From: DASRIA01 sp963724065
Lineage (GTDB): Bacteria > Actinomycetota > Thermoleophilia > Solirubrobacterales > JBBDJG01
DNA: 64,000 bases
Assembly: GCA_963724065.1 (NCBI GenBank)
Contig: CAVRTB010000001.1
Location: 310,001-374,000, forward strand
Direction of reading: 5' to 3'
The translations under genes and the position numbers were made by a program. Under the pieces are notes generated by a model. The model saw only the letters and a list, made by a program, of their open reading frames with translations. It searched no databases and was not told the origin of the DNA. Positions 52,977 through 61,332 of this stretch are shown piece after piece; the first letter of the stretch is position 1, and each line of letters begins with the position of its first letter.

Positions 52977-53744
52977 TTGGACGGTACCTCGGTGACGGTG
53001 ACGCGGATGCTTGCCGAGGCGGGCTGCATCGCGGCACCCGAGGAAGCCGGTCAGCTCATGGAGGCCGCCGCCGGTGACCCGGAGGTACTCGCGGACCTGG
53101 TGTCTCGTCGCATCGGTGGCGAGCCGATCGCATGGCTGACGGGCGCGGTCACCTTCTGCGGCGTCGAGTTGCTCGTCGCGCCGGGCGTCTATGTGCCTCG
53201 GCCGCAGACCGAGCCGTTGGCGCGGCGCGCGGGCACGCTGCTCCCGCCCGCCGGGGTGGCCGCGGATCTCTGCACGGGCGCGGGCGCGATCGCGGCGGTG
53301 CTGGCCGCGGTCGTGCCGACGGCGCGGGTGCTTGCGACCGAACTCGACAGGACCGCGGTGCTATGTGCCCGGCGCAACGGCGTCGCGGTGCTCGAGGGCT
53401 GGCTGGACGATCCCCTACCGCGAGCGCTCGAACACCGCGTCGACGTGCTGACGGCTGTCGCGCCGTACGTGCCTACCGATTCGCTGCGCCTGCTCCCCCG
53501 CGACGTCCTGGCATTCGAGCCACGGCTCGCGCTCGACGGCGGGGCGGACGGGACCGACCTGCTGGCAGAGGTCGTGCGAAGAAGCCCGGGCTGGCTCAGC
53601 CCTGGCGGCTGGTTGTTGATGGAGCTGGGCGGTGACCAGGCCGAGCCGATCGGGCGGCTGCTTCATGAGCTCGGGTTCGAGCACCTCGACGTGATGGCCG
53701 ACGAGGACGGCGACCCTCGCGCGATCTGCGCGCAGCGCGGCTAG
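52977..53744 (+). CDS. PrmC/HemK-like methyltransferase with altered NPPY motif
   Basis: 255 residues, related to protein-(glutamine-N5) methyltransferases (PrmC). GEPIAWLTGAVTFCG near residues 48-62 and YVPRPQTEPLARRA near 72-85 form the linker and first helix, DLCTGAGAIAAVLA near 95-108 binds SAM, and EPRLALDGGADGTDLL is conserved. The catalytic NPPY near residue 160 is replaced by VAPY (TAVAPYVPTD), so the Asn and first Pro that hold the glutamine amide are gone and activity is doubtful. The start may be TTG 52977 or GTG 52992. It follows korB by six bases. Confidence 0.82.
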   Translation: MDGTSVTVTRMLAEAGCIAAPEEAGQLMEAAAGDPEVLADLVSRRIGGEPIAWLTGAVTFCGVELLVAPGVYVPRPQTEPLARRAGTLLPPAGVAADLCTGAGAIAAVLAAVVPTARVLATELDRTAVLCARRNGVAVLEGWLDDPLPRALEHRVDVLTAVAPYVPTDSLRLLPRDVLAFEPRLALDGGADGTDLLAEVVRRSPGWLSPGGWLLMELGGDQAEPIGRLLHELGFEHLDVMADEDGDPRAICAQRG

Positions 53745-54310
53745 CTCTCTGCGAGGGAACGCGGCTGGCGGTTGATGCGGACCGTGAAGCTGCCGGTCGC
53801 GGGCCCGCCGTCGAACGACTCCGCCTTCGCCTTGCCGTCGATCCCGGCGTTGATGCGGTAGCGCGGGTTGTAGGTGCCGGCGCGCACGGCGCTGACCGTC
53901 CACTCGAGCGTGCGCTTGCCGCCGGCCCGCAGCGGCCCCGTGGTCCAGGTGTTGGTGACCGCGGACGCCGAGTTGTACGGCGGGGTGTTGACGATCCAGA
54001 CCGGGCGTCTCGGATCAGAGAGCGTCGGATCGTCACGCCGCTGGTAGAAGTCGTCCACCGTCACGCTCAGGTTGGGGATCTCGCGCGTGTCCTTGTTCTG
54101 GACGACGATCCGCAGGGTGGCCTCCTCGGCGAGGTGCTGGCGGCCCGGGAAAGATGCGCTGATCACGTCGACCTTGTAGGTCCCCTCCGACTCGTTCTCG
54201 CTCTGGCCGTCCTTGCCGCACGCGCTGATCGCCAGGGACAGCGCGACAAGCGTCCCTGCCAACATCGCAGCGCGAAATGTGACTCTCCTCTCCAAAGAGG
54301 ACCGAAACAT
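53741..54310 (-). CDS. Probable lipoprotein with a CARDB-like Ig fold
   Basis: 189 residues. A signal peptide ends in a lipobox (LSLAISAC near residues 24-31), so the mature part is probably lipid-anchored outside the membrane. The rest is a single beta-sandwich (EEATLRIVVQNKDTREIPNL, TNTWTTGPLRAGGKRTLEW) of the CARDB/Ig type. Function is unknown. It stands divergent from the MlaE-type permease operon, so a link to that transporter is possible. The ATG at 54310 is the first with the full signal; the next, 45 bases on, would still give a lipobox. It overlaps the convergent methyltransferase by four bases. Confidence 0.78.
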   Translation of the reverse strand: MFRSSLERRVTFRAAMLAGTLVALSLAISACGKDGQSENESEGTYKVDVISASFPGRQHLAEEATLRIVVQNKDTREIPNLSVTVDDFYQRRDDPTLSDPRRPVWIVNTPPYNSASAVTNTWTTGPLRAGGKRTLEWTVSAVRAGTYNPRYRINAGIDGKAKAESFDGGPATGSFTVRINRQPRSLAES

Positions 54311-54424
54311 ACCAATGCATGGCGAATGGCCATGACTTATGCTTTGCCGCCTGAGCGGAGGTTTCGCGTAGGGCGAGGCTCCCGAGCAGGGAGGAGATGC
54401 AACTGATCTCGAGGGAGCCAGTGC

Positions 54425-55231
54425 GTGGTTCGTAACGCAGCCGACAGGGCCTTCCTGCCCGCCAAGAACCTGTTCGAGCAGGTCGGCGACATGATGATCC
54501 TGACCGGCAAGACGATGGTTTCGGCACTCCGCCCGCCCTACATCTACGGCGGCGAGTTCCTGTCGCAGTTCCTCTTCGCGCTGCGTCTTTGCTGGTTCCC
54601 GCTGTTGATCAGCACGGTCGCCTTCGGGTATGGCGCCCCGGGCGTGCAGGCAGCCAACTTCCTGAGCGTGTTCGGCGCGCTCGACCGCCTCGGCGGCTTC
54701 TTCGTGCTCGCATCGATCCGGGAGTTCGCGCCCTTCGTGGACTCGATCATCGTGGCCGGCGTGGCCGGCACCGCGATCACCGCCGACCTCGGCGCGCGCA
54801 AGGTCAGGGAGGAGCTCGACGCGCTCCAGGTGCTGGGCGTGGATCCGGTCAAGAACCTCGTCGTGCCGCGCTTCCTCGCGCTGATGCTGATCACGGGCCT
54901 GCTCGACATCTACGCCCTGATCTTCGGCGTCTTCGGCGGCGTCGCGGCCGAGCTCGTCTACCACCAGAACCTCGCGGGGTTCTGGGCGACCTTCTTCGCG
55001 AACGCGTCGGTCACCGACCTCTGGGGGTCGGTCGTGAAGACCACGATGTTCGGCGCGATCATCGCAATCGTGTGCTGCTACAAGGGCATGACCGCGAGCG
55101 GTGGTGCGGCCGGGGTCGGTAGAGCCGTGAACGAGGCGGTCGTGATCGCCTTCATGGGCATCTTCGCCGTGAACTACGTGTTCACGCAGACGCTCCTCGC
55201 CACCCACCCCGAGATCCTGGTGATCCGCTGA
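54425..55231 (+). CDS. MlaE/YrbE family lipid ABC permease, first copy
   Basis: A 268-residue permease of the MlaE/YrbE family, with about five or six membrane helices. The coupling motif EELDALQVLGVDP near residues 136-148 contacts the ATPase, preceded by ITADLGARKVR. In mycobacteria YrbEA/B pairs carry lipids or cholesterol with Mce proteins. The GTG start follows GGAG about ten bases upstream. The second permease overlaps by one base, then an ATPase, but no Mce/MlaD gene. Substrate: probably a lipid. Confidence 0.92.
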   Translation: MVRNAADRAFLPAKNLFEQVGDMMILTGKTMVSALRPPYIYGGEFLSQFLFALRLCWFPLLISTVAFGYGAPGVQAANFLSVFGALDRLGGFFVLASIREFAPFVDSIIVAGVAGTAITADLGARKVREELDALQVLGVDPVKNLVVPRFLALMLITGLLDIYALIFGVFGGVAAELVYHQNLAGFWATFFANASVTDLWGSVVKTTMFGAIIAIVCCYKGMTASGGAAGVGRAVNEAVVIAFMGIFAVNYVFTQTLLATHPEILVIR

Positions 55232-56064
55232 TGGCCGGCAAGCCCGTCGCTCCCCCCGGTCCGCCCGGCCAGGGCTGGCTCGGAATTCCGCGCGACTGGA
55301 TCGCGAACCTCGGCGAGATCATCCGCTTCTGCGGGCAGACCTTCGGCGAGGTCTTCAACGGACGCGTGTTCAACTTCTTCGGCGAGACGCTCAGGCAAGC
55401 CGGCATCCTGATCCTCGGATCGGCGCTCGTGATCTGGGGGCTCGTCTTCCTGCTGGGCCTGACATGCGGGATCGAGGGCGCCTACTTCAACCGCTCCGTG
55501 GGCGCGCCCGCGTACGCGGGGGTGTTCGCCGCCTGGTGCGACCTCCGGGAGCTGGTCCCGTACACGTTCGGCTACATGATGTCCGCGAAGGTCGGCACCG
55601 GGATCGTCGCCGAGCTCGGCGCGATGCGCATCAACGATGAGATCGACGCGCTCGAGGTGATGGGCGTGCGCCCGATGACGTTCCTCGCGGCGACGAGGCT
55701 GCTGGCCGCCTGGATGGTGCTGCCCTTCATCTACATCGCAGCCGTCGGCGTGGGCTTCTTCGCGAGCTACCTGGCGGTCGTCGAGCAGATCGGCGAGGTC
55801 TCGTCGGGAGGGTACTTCCTGATCTTCTGGATGTTCCAGAACCCCCCCGACCTCTTATTCAGCGTGATCAAGGGGATGACGATGGCGACCGCGATCGTCG
55901 CGGTCGGCTGCTACTACGGCTACACCGCCTCCGGTGGCCCCGTGGGGGTCGGCGCGGCGACCGCCAAGTCGATGATCCTCAACATCGTGCTCGTGCACCT
56001 GATCGGGATGATGGGCTCGCAGATCTTCTGGGGGGCGAATCCCCGGGCTCCGATCGGGGGTTAA
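55231..56064 (+). CDS. MlaE/YrbE family lipid ABC permease, second copy
   Basis: A 277-residue permease paralogous to the previous one, forming a likely heterodimer. A Pro/Gly-rich N-terminus precedes the membrane region (ILILGSALVIWGLVFLLGL is one helix). The coupling motif is NDEIDALEVMGVRPMTFLAA near residues 131-150, and SAKVGTGIVAELGAMR lies before it. TGATG overlap with the first permease indicates coupled translation. The ATPase gene starts 57 bases later. Substrate: probably a lipid. Confidence 0.92.
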   Translation: MAGKPVAPPGPPGQGWLGIPRDWIANLGEIIRFCGQTFGEVFNGRVFNFFGETLRQAGILILGSALVIWGLVFLLGLTCGIEGAYFNRSVGAPAYAGVFAAWCDLRELVPYTFGYMMSAKVGTGIVAELGAMRINDEIDALEVMGVRPMTFLAATRLLAAWMVLPFIYIAAVGVGFFASYLAVVEQIGEVSSGGYFLIFWMFQNPPDLLFSVIKGMTMATAIVAVGCYYGYTASGGPVGVGAATAKSMILNIVLVHLIGMMGSQIFWGANPRAPIGG

Positions 56065-56120
56065 CTTGTGTGGCAAGCATATGACGGCGCGCAGCGCCGA
56101 ATGAACAGAGAGGTGTAGAG

Positions 56121-57008
56121 GTGGCGGACGAGAGCGCCGAGAGGCGGGTGGGCGGACAGCCCGGCGAAGAGGTCAACATCAGGGAGGGTGTGCGCGATGG
56201 CGAGCCACCCGACAAGAAGTTCGAGTACCACGGCACGATCCGTGACCACGGCCGTGAGGACACCGTCGAGTTCATCGACGTCGTCAAGCGATTCGGCCGC
56301 AACACGGTGCTGGACGGCCTAAATCTGGGCATTCCCGACGGGATGATCACGATGATCCTGGGGCCTTCCGGGACGGGCAAGTCGGTGTGCATCAAGCACA
56401 TGGTGGGCCTGCTCTACCCCGACGAGGGCGATGTGCTGGTCAACGGGCGATCAGTCCCCGACATGACCGACGACGAGCTGTTCGACATGCGCAAGAAGTT
56501 CGGCGTCCTCTTCCAGGACGGCGCGCTCTTCGGGTCGATGAATCTCTACGACAACGTCGCCTTCCCGCTGCGCCAGCACACCGAGAAGGGGGAGGACGAG
56601 ATTCGTGACATCGTCTCCCGGCGCCTGCGCGAGGTCGGCCTCGGCGGTGCCGAGGAGAAGATGCCGAACGAGCTTTCCGGCGGCATGCGCAAGCGCGCCG
56701 GTTTCGCGCGCGCGCTCGTGCTCGACCCTCAGATCGTGCTCTTCGACGAGCCGGACTCGGGCCTCGACCCGGTTCGCACCGCGCTGCTGTGCGACCTGAT
56801 CAAGGAGGTCCATGAGGAGAACGGCGGCACCTACGTGGTGATCACGCACGACATCGCCTCTGCCCGCCGGACGCCGGAGTTCATGGCGATCCTGTGGCGC
56901 GGGAAGATCGTCGAGGCCGGATTGCGTGAGGACCTGTTCCAGTCCGAGAACCAGTTCGTGCGCCAGTTCCTGGCAGGGGATTCGGCGGGGCCGCTTGGCA
57001 TGGAGTGA
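56121..57008 (+). CDS. ABC transporter ATPase (MceG/MlaF-like)
   Basis: 295 residues, the nucleotide-binding subunit for the MlaE-type permeases. Walker A GPSGTGKS is near residues 80-87, the signature LSGGMRKRAGFARAL near 187-201, Walker B IVLFDEPDSGLDP near 206-218, and the switch His in VVITHD. It has an N-terminal extension (~45 residues, acidic) before the ABC core. The LSGGMRKR signature is characteristic of MlaF/MceG. The start is GTG 56121. Tandem hairpins follow at 57056, so the operon probably ends here. Confidence 0.93.
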   Translation: MADESAERRVGGQPGEEVNIREGVRDGEPPDKKFEYHGTIRDHGREDTVEFIDVVKRFGRNTVLDGLNLGIPDGMITMILGPSGTGKSVCIKHMVGLLYPDEGDVLVNGRSVPDMTDDELFDMRKKFGVLFQDGALFGSMNLYDNVAFPLRQHTEKGEDEIRDIVSRRLREVGLGGAEEKMPNELSGGMRKRAGFARALVLDPQIVLFDEPDSGLDPVRTALLCDLIKEVHEENGGTYVVITHDIASARRTPEFMAILWRGKIVEAGLREDLFQSENQFVRQFLAGDSAGPLGME

Positions 57009-57055
57009 GGCGGCAGTAGGCCGGCTCTCAGGACTTTAGGTGCGGGCGGGGGGGA

Positions 57056-57084
57056 GGCGCGAAGCGCCGAGGGGGCGTGCCCCC
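57056..57084 (+). terminator. Two adjacent hairpins after the lipid-transport operon
   Basis: GGCGC-GAA-GCGCC (57056-57068) and GGGGG-CGTG-CCCCC (57071-57084) lie 48 bases after the ATPase stop. Two strong stems in a row suggest a GC-type terminator. Confidence 0.55.
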
Positions 57085-57138
57085 ATGCTGATATGCAGGC
57101 CCGCTCCTACCGTCGTGCACCGGGTCGGGCTGTCGTAC

Positions 57139-57160
57139 CCTCATCCGTGAGCGGATGAGG
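57139..57160 (+). repeat. Hairpin that contains the MMPL start codon
   Basis: CCTCATCCG (57139-57147) and CGGATGAGG (57152-57160) form a perfect 9-base stem with a 4-base loop. The ATG at 57155-57157 is in the right arm, so a folded message would hide the start. A -10-like TACCCT at 57136-57141 overlaps the left arm and predicts a very short leader. Confidence 0.55.
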
Positions 57161-59935
57161 AGCTGGCCCAATTTAGACGTCGGCGCGCTGCTGGGCCGGG
57201 TCACGTCGTACTCCGCGCGCCGCGCGCCGCGCGTCGTCGCGGTCGTGATCGTGCTCACGGTGGTCGCCGCCCTGCTGGCGTTGCGGCTCGACACCGATGC
57301 CTCCGTATCGACGTTCGTCGATCGCGGCGGCTCGGCCGCCGAGGCGACCGACGACCTGCACCGCAAGTTCGGGGACGAGCCGGTCGTGATCCTCGTCCGC
57401 GGGAAGCTCACCGGCCTGCTGCTCACGCAGGACGTCGCCCGCATGCTGAGCCTCGAGGGATGCCTCTCCGGGAACCTGCCACGCGGCGCGGAGGCGGCGG
57501 CGCCGGTCTGCCGGGAGTTCGCCGAGAAGCGGCCCGTGCGAGTCGTCTACGGCCCGGGCACGTTCATCAACGAGGCAGCCGGCCAAGTGCTCGACCGGAT
57601 CAACTTCGACCGCTCGCGCCAGAAGTCGGAGGCGGATCGCGCCGCGCGCGCCGCGCGCAAGGTGGCCGCCGCGCGCGGACTCGCGCCGGCCGACCAGAAA
57701 CGGCTAGCTGCCGCCGCGCGCCAGGTGGTGGATGCCAAGTACGCGCAGCGGGCGCTCGAACTGGCGGTCCGCTATGGGCTCCAAAGCGCTCCCGCGCTGA
57801 ACAGCCCTGACTTCGTGCTGCGGCTCGTGTTCGAGCCGAGCCTCGGGGCGGAGACGCCCAAGCCACGCTTCGCGTACCTGTTCCCTGGGCCGAACGCCGC
57901 CCTCATCCAGGCGCGCCTGCGGCCGGGGATGAGCGCGACCGAGCGGCGCGAGGCGATCGCGATGATCCGCGAGGCCGTCGCGGCCAAGCCGTTCAACCTC
58001 CAGTTCGGCAACTACGTCGTGTCCGGCACTCCGGTCGTGGCGGAGGGGGTGGCGGCCGAGATCTCCGATGCGCTCGGGATCCTGCTCGTCGCCGTCGTGA
58101 TCGTGATGGCGCTCACGCTGCTGCTCGTGTTCCGCGTGCGCCGCCGGTTGCTGCCGCTGGCATCGGCGCTCGCCGCCGCGGCGCTCACGTTCGGCGCGAT
58201 GTCGCTCGCGGGCGCATCCCTGACCGTTGCCTCGATCGCCGTGCTCCCGGTGCTCGTGGGGCTGGCCGTCGACTACGCGATCCAGTTCCAGGCGCGCTTC
58301 GAGGAGGCGCGCGGCGAGACCGCGGGTGACGGTCCGGCCGCGGCCGAGAACGCCGCACGTGCCGGCGGGCCCGTGATCGCGACCGCGGGCGCCGCGACGG
58401 CCGCCGGTTTCCTCGTGCTGTTGCTGTCGCCCGTGCCCATGGTCCGCGGCTTCGCCGTGCTGCTGGTGATCGGCATCCTGATCGCGTTTGCCGTCACGCT
58501 GACAGGGGGTTTTGCCGTGCTTGCGGGCGAGCCGCAACTCGCCGCGCTGCTCGCTCCCGCGCGTCGGCTCGGCAGGCGCCTGCACCGCCGCCTGGAGGCG
58601 CTCGACCGCCGGTTCGAGCCGGCCGACCGGCTGATCTCGCGGATCGCGGGCCGCGCCGCCGTGCTCCGGCGCGCAGGCGCGTCGATCGGGGTATTCGTGC
58701 GGGCGGGAGTCCGCGGGCTCGCCGTCGACGGGCGGCTGGTCCTCGCAAGGGTGCGCGGCGTCGCGCGCGCATCCTTTGCCGGGGCCGTGCGCAGGCCGGG
58801 ACGCGTGCTGCGGATCGCGCTCGCCCTGGCACTGGTCGGATGGGTCGCGGGAACGCAGGTCGACACGGTTTCCGACATCACCAAGCTCGTGCCCGGCGAC
58901 CAGCGCGAGGTCCGGGACCTGCAGACGCTCCAGACCTTCGCGGGCACCTCGGGAGACGTCAACGTGATCGTCAGGTCGGAGCGCCTGCTCCAGCCGGACG
59001 TCGTGCGCTGGATGTCGCGATACCAGTCCGAGGTCCTGCGCCGCCACGGGTACAGCCCCGGGAAGCCGTGCTCGCAGGCGCAGCTGTGCCCGGCCTTGTC
59101 GCTCACGAACCTGTTCGGCGCCGGTACGCAGACCGCCCGCCGGACGGAGCGGGTGATCGACGCGCTGCCGCGCTACTTCTCGCAGAACGTGATCACCGCC
59201 GACCGGCGCACGGCCAACATCGCGTTCGGCATCCGCACGATGCCTCTCGACGACCAGAAAAGGCTGATCGACGATCTGCGGGAGCGGCTCGACCCGCCGC
59301 GCGGCGTGCAGGCCGAGGTCGCCGGCCTGCCCGTTCTGGCCGCGGATGCACACGCGAGCCTCGAGCGCAGTCGCTGGTGGCTGACCCTCGCCGGGCTCGC
59401 GGCCGTCTTCCTGATGCTGCTGATCGCATACCGGCGCCTCGCGACAGCGGCGGTGCCGCTGATCCCGATCGTGCTCGCGACCGGATGGTCGTCGCTGCTG
59501 CTCTTCGTCCTGCAGATACCGCTCAACCCGCTGTCGGTGACGCTGGGCGCGCTCGTGATCGCGATCTCGACCGAGTTTGCCGTGATCCTCTCGGCCCGCT
59601 ACCGCGAGGAGCGGGCCCGCGGCCTCGAGCCCGAGGGGGCGCTGACGCGCACCTACGCGCGCACGGGCGCGGCCGTGCTCGCCTCTGCGGCGACGGCGAT
59701 CGCCGGCTTCGGCGTGCTCCTCATCAGCGAGTTCCCGATGCTGCGCGACTTCGCGGCGGTCACGGTCGTCAACCTGACCGTATCGCTGCTGGGGGTGATG
59801 CTCGTGCTGCCCGCCGCGCTCGTTTGGGCGGAGCGGCGCGGCCCGCTGCGCCTGCGGCGCTCCCGTGTGGAGGCGGCCGCGCTTGCCCGTGACGCCGGGC
59901 GCAAGCTACGCGCGGTTGTACCCTCGCGCAAGTGA
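57155..59935 (+). CDS. MMPL/RND-family transporter (HAE3-like)
   Basis: 926 residues, an RND-type membrane transporter with two repeats. A first helix lies near residues 28-47, a ~260-residue external loop follows, and helices 2-6 occupy ~310-455 (for example LLVAVVIVMALTLLLVFRV and VLVGLAVDYAIQF). The second half has one helix at ~550-567, a loop, and helices ~745-905 (VTLGALVIAISTEFAVILSA). It lacks AcrB's length and a periplasmic adaptor, so MmpL/HAE3-type lipid or hydrophobic export is likely. Being next to a MlaE/MceG operon supports a lipid role. The ATG lies in a hairpin; see 57139. Confidence 0.9.
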   Translation: MRSWPNLDVGALLGRVTSYSARRAPRVVAVVIVLTVVAALLALRLDTDASVSTFVDRGGSAAEATDDLHRKFGDEPVVILVRGKLTGLLLTQDVARMLSLEGCLSGNLPRGAEAAAPVCREFAEKRPVRVVYGPGTFINEAAGQVLDRINFDRSRQKSEADRAARAARKVAAARGLAPADQKRLAAAARQVVDAKYAQRALELAVRYGLQSAPALNSPDFVLRLVFEPSLGAETPKPRFAYLFPGPNAALIQARLRPGMSATERREAIAMIREAVAAKPFNLQFGNYVVSGTPVVAEGVAAEISDALGILLVAVVIVMALTLLLVFRVRRRLLPLASALAAAALTFGAMSLAGASLTVASIAVLPVLVGLAVDYAIQFQARFEEARGETAGDGPAAAENAARAGGPVIATAGAATAAGFLVLLLSPVPMVRGFAVLLVIGILIAFAVTLTGGFAVLAGEPQLAALLAPARRLGRRLHRRLEALDRRFEPADRLISRIAGRAAVLRRAGASIGVFVRAGVRGLAVDGRLVLARVRGVARASFAGAVRRPGRVLRIALALALVGWVAGTQVDTVSDITKLVPGDQREVRDLQTLQTFAGTSGDVNVIVRSERLLQPDVVRWMSRYQSEVLRRHGYSPGKPCSQAQLCPALSLTNLFGAGTQTARRTERVIDALPRYFSQNVITADRRTANIAFGIRTMPLDDQKRLIDDLRERLDPPRGVQAEVAGLPVLAADAHASLERSRWWLTLAGLAAVFLMLLIAYRRLATAAVPLIPIVLATGWSSLLLFVLQIPLNPLSVTLGALVIAISTEFAVILSARYREERARGLEPEGALTRTYARTGAAVLASAATAIAGFGVLLISEFPMLRDFAAVTVVNLTVSLLGVMLVLPAALVWAERRGPLRLRRSRVEAAALARDAGRKLRAVVPSRK
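59919..59924 (+). promoter_or_regulatory. -10-like hexamer inside the MMPL gene end
   Basis: TACCCT is followed by seven bases and the GTG at 59932, so the thioredoxin-fold gene may also have its own leaderless start apart from read-through. Confidence 0.4.
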
Positions 59936-60627
59936 ACGACGACCGCGATCCGAGTTCCGGCGACTCCGAGCGCGAGCAGCAGGCGGAGGAGGCGCGCAGG
60001 GCCTCGCGCCCCTATTCGGTGGCGGTCGGGGTGCTGTTCCTCGGGTTCATCGTGTTCGCCGGGTTCAACGCGCTCACCAACGACAGCGCGGGCCCAATCG
60101 GCCTCGCGGCGGGCACGCGGCTGCCGGCGTTCGCGGCGCCTTCGGCCACCGGCAGCCTCGACGGCGACGCGAACGTCGACAAGCGGGAGGCCTGCCGGAT
60201 CGAGGTGCGTGACGCGATCAGGATCTGCGACTACTTCGACCGCCCGCTCGTGCTCGTCGCTTGGTTTACCAAGTGCGGAGGGCACTGCGAGCCGCTGCTC
60301 GACTCCGTCGAGCGCATCCGCCGACGCTTTCCCGGAGTGGCGTTCGTGGGCCTCGACATCCGCGATTCCAAGAATGGGGCGCGCGACGCGGTGCGGGAGA
60401 ACGGTTGGGGGTTTCCGATGGCGGTGGACCGCGACGGGGCGGTCGGCCTGCTCTATTCCGTGGGAGTCGGCCCCACCACGTTCTTCGCCTACCCTGGCGG
60501 GGTGCTGGCCGGCAAGTCCCTCGGCGAGTTGTCCGAGGCGCAACTGATCGATCGGGTCAGCCGTTTGGAGCGGTCCTCACGGGAGCGCCGGCGCGGCGTC
60601 TCGACCGGTGAGCGCGATGGAGGCTGA
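59932..60627 (+). CDS. Membrane-anchored thioredoxin-fold protein with CX3C
   Basis: A 231-residue protein. A charged N-terminus (residues 1-~28) precedes one membrane helix (SVAVGVLFLGFIVFAGF, ~29-45), then an external thioredoxin-like domain (~65-215). The active-site segment is WFTKCGGHCEPLLDSVERI, Cys-x3-Cys rather than the CxxC of TlpA; Cx3C occurs in Sco1/SenC copper chaperones. GVGPTTFFAYPGG near 180-192 is the cis-Pro region. It could be a redoxin or copper chaperone for an exported protein. GTGA overlap with the MMPL gene. Confidence 0.82.
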   Translation: MNDDRDPSSGDSEREQQAEEARRASRPYSVAVGVLFLGFIVFAGFNALTNDSAGPIGLAAGTRLPAFAAPSATGSLDGDANVDKREACRIEVRDAIRICDYFDRPLVLVAWFTKCGGHCEPLLDSVERIRRRFPGVAFVGLDIRDSKNGARDAVRENGWGFPMAVDRDGAVGLLYSVGVGPTTFFAYPGGVLAGKSLGELSEAQLIDRVSRLERSSRERRRGVSTGERDGG

Positions 60628-61264
60628 GACACCGCCGCGCCGCGGCTGGGTCGAGCCGTCACTGCAAGCGGAGTTCCCGGGGTTGTCGATCATGCTCTCC
60701 GAGGTCTCCGCGCGCCCGGGGCGCAGTCCGGCAGGGGTGAAGGAGCGACTGCGCTACCTCTCCGACGTCACGCACGGGGCGCAGGCGCTGGCCCAGCGCC
60801 GCCAGCCGATCGCGTCCGCGTACCGCATCTTCTTTCGTCAGATCGGCCTCGATCCGGAGCAGTTCCGCCCGCCCGCGGAGGCCGCGATGCTCGAGCGCAT
60901 GCGAGCCGGGCGGTTCCGCAGCCGCAACACGGTCGATGACGCGCTCACGATCGCCGTGGTCGAGACCGGCGTGGCCGTCCGTGCGTTCGACGCCGCCACG
61001 GTCCAGGGCGAGCCGGGACTGCGGACCTCGCGACCGAAGGAGAAGCTCGGCGGCGGCGACGGCCTCGAGCTGCCCGAGGGCACGATCGTGATCGCGGACG
61101 AGCGCGACACGCTCGCGCTGATCTTCGGCGACGTCGCGGCCGAGCGTGGGGTCTCTTCCGATACCGCGCGAATCCTCCTGGGCGCTGTCCAGGTGGCGGG
61201 CGTGCCGGACATCAGCGCGGAGGAGGCGCTGTGGATCTGCGGCGACATCCTCACGAGCTCCTGA
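60608..61264 (+). CDS. B3/B4 tRNA-editing domain-like protein
   Basis: 218 residues, resembling the B3/B4 domain of phenylalanyl-tRNA synthetase beta subunits and free-standing homologues (SDVTHGAQALAQRRQPIASA, FRSRNTVDDALTIAVVETGV). Free-standing copies are thought to act in editing or in an unrelated role; no activity is proved for this group. It overlaps the thioredoxin-fold gene by 20 bases. GTG 60608 and ATG 60617 are both possible starts. There is no tRNA synthetase gene in the window. Confidence 0.8.
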   Translation: MSAMEAETPPRRGWVEPSLQAEFPGLSIMLSEVSARPGRSPAGVKERLRYLSDVTHGAQALAQRRQPIASAYRIFFRQIGLDPEQFRPPAEAAMLERMRAGRFRSRNTVDDALTIAVVETGVAVRAFDAATVQGEPGLRTSRPKEKLGGGDGLELPEGTIVIADERDTLALIFGDVAAERGVSSDTARILLGAVQVAGVPDISAEEALWICGDILTSS

Positions 61265-61287
61265 GCGGCGGGCGCCATCGCCGCTGT

Positions 61288-61293
61288 TAGACT
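61288..61293 (+). promoter_or_regulatory. -10-like hexamer before the 61333 gene
   Basis: TAGACT at 61288-61293 gives a predicted start near 61300 and a ~33-base leader ending in AGAGGA, a normal Shine-Dalgarno sequence for GTG 61333. Confidence 0.4.
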
Positions 61294-61332
61294 TTTTGAG
61301 TCCTGAGGGGGATGTCCTCGAGAGGAATGTTC

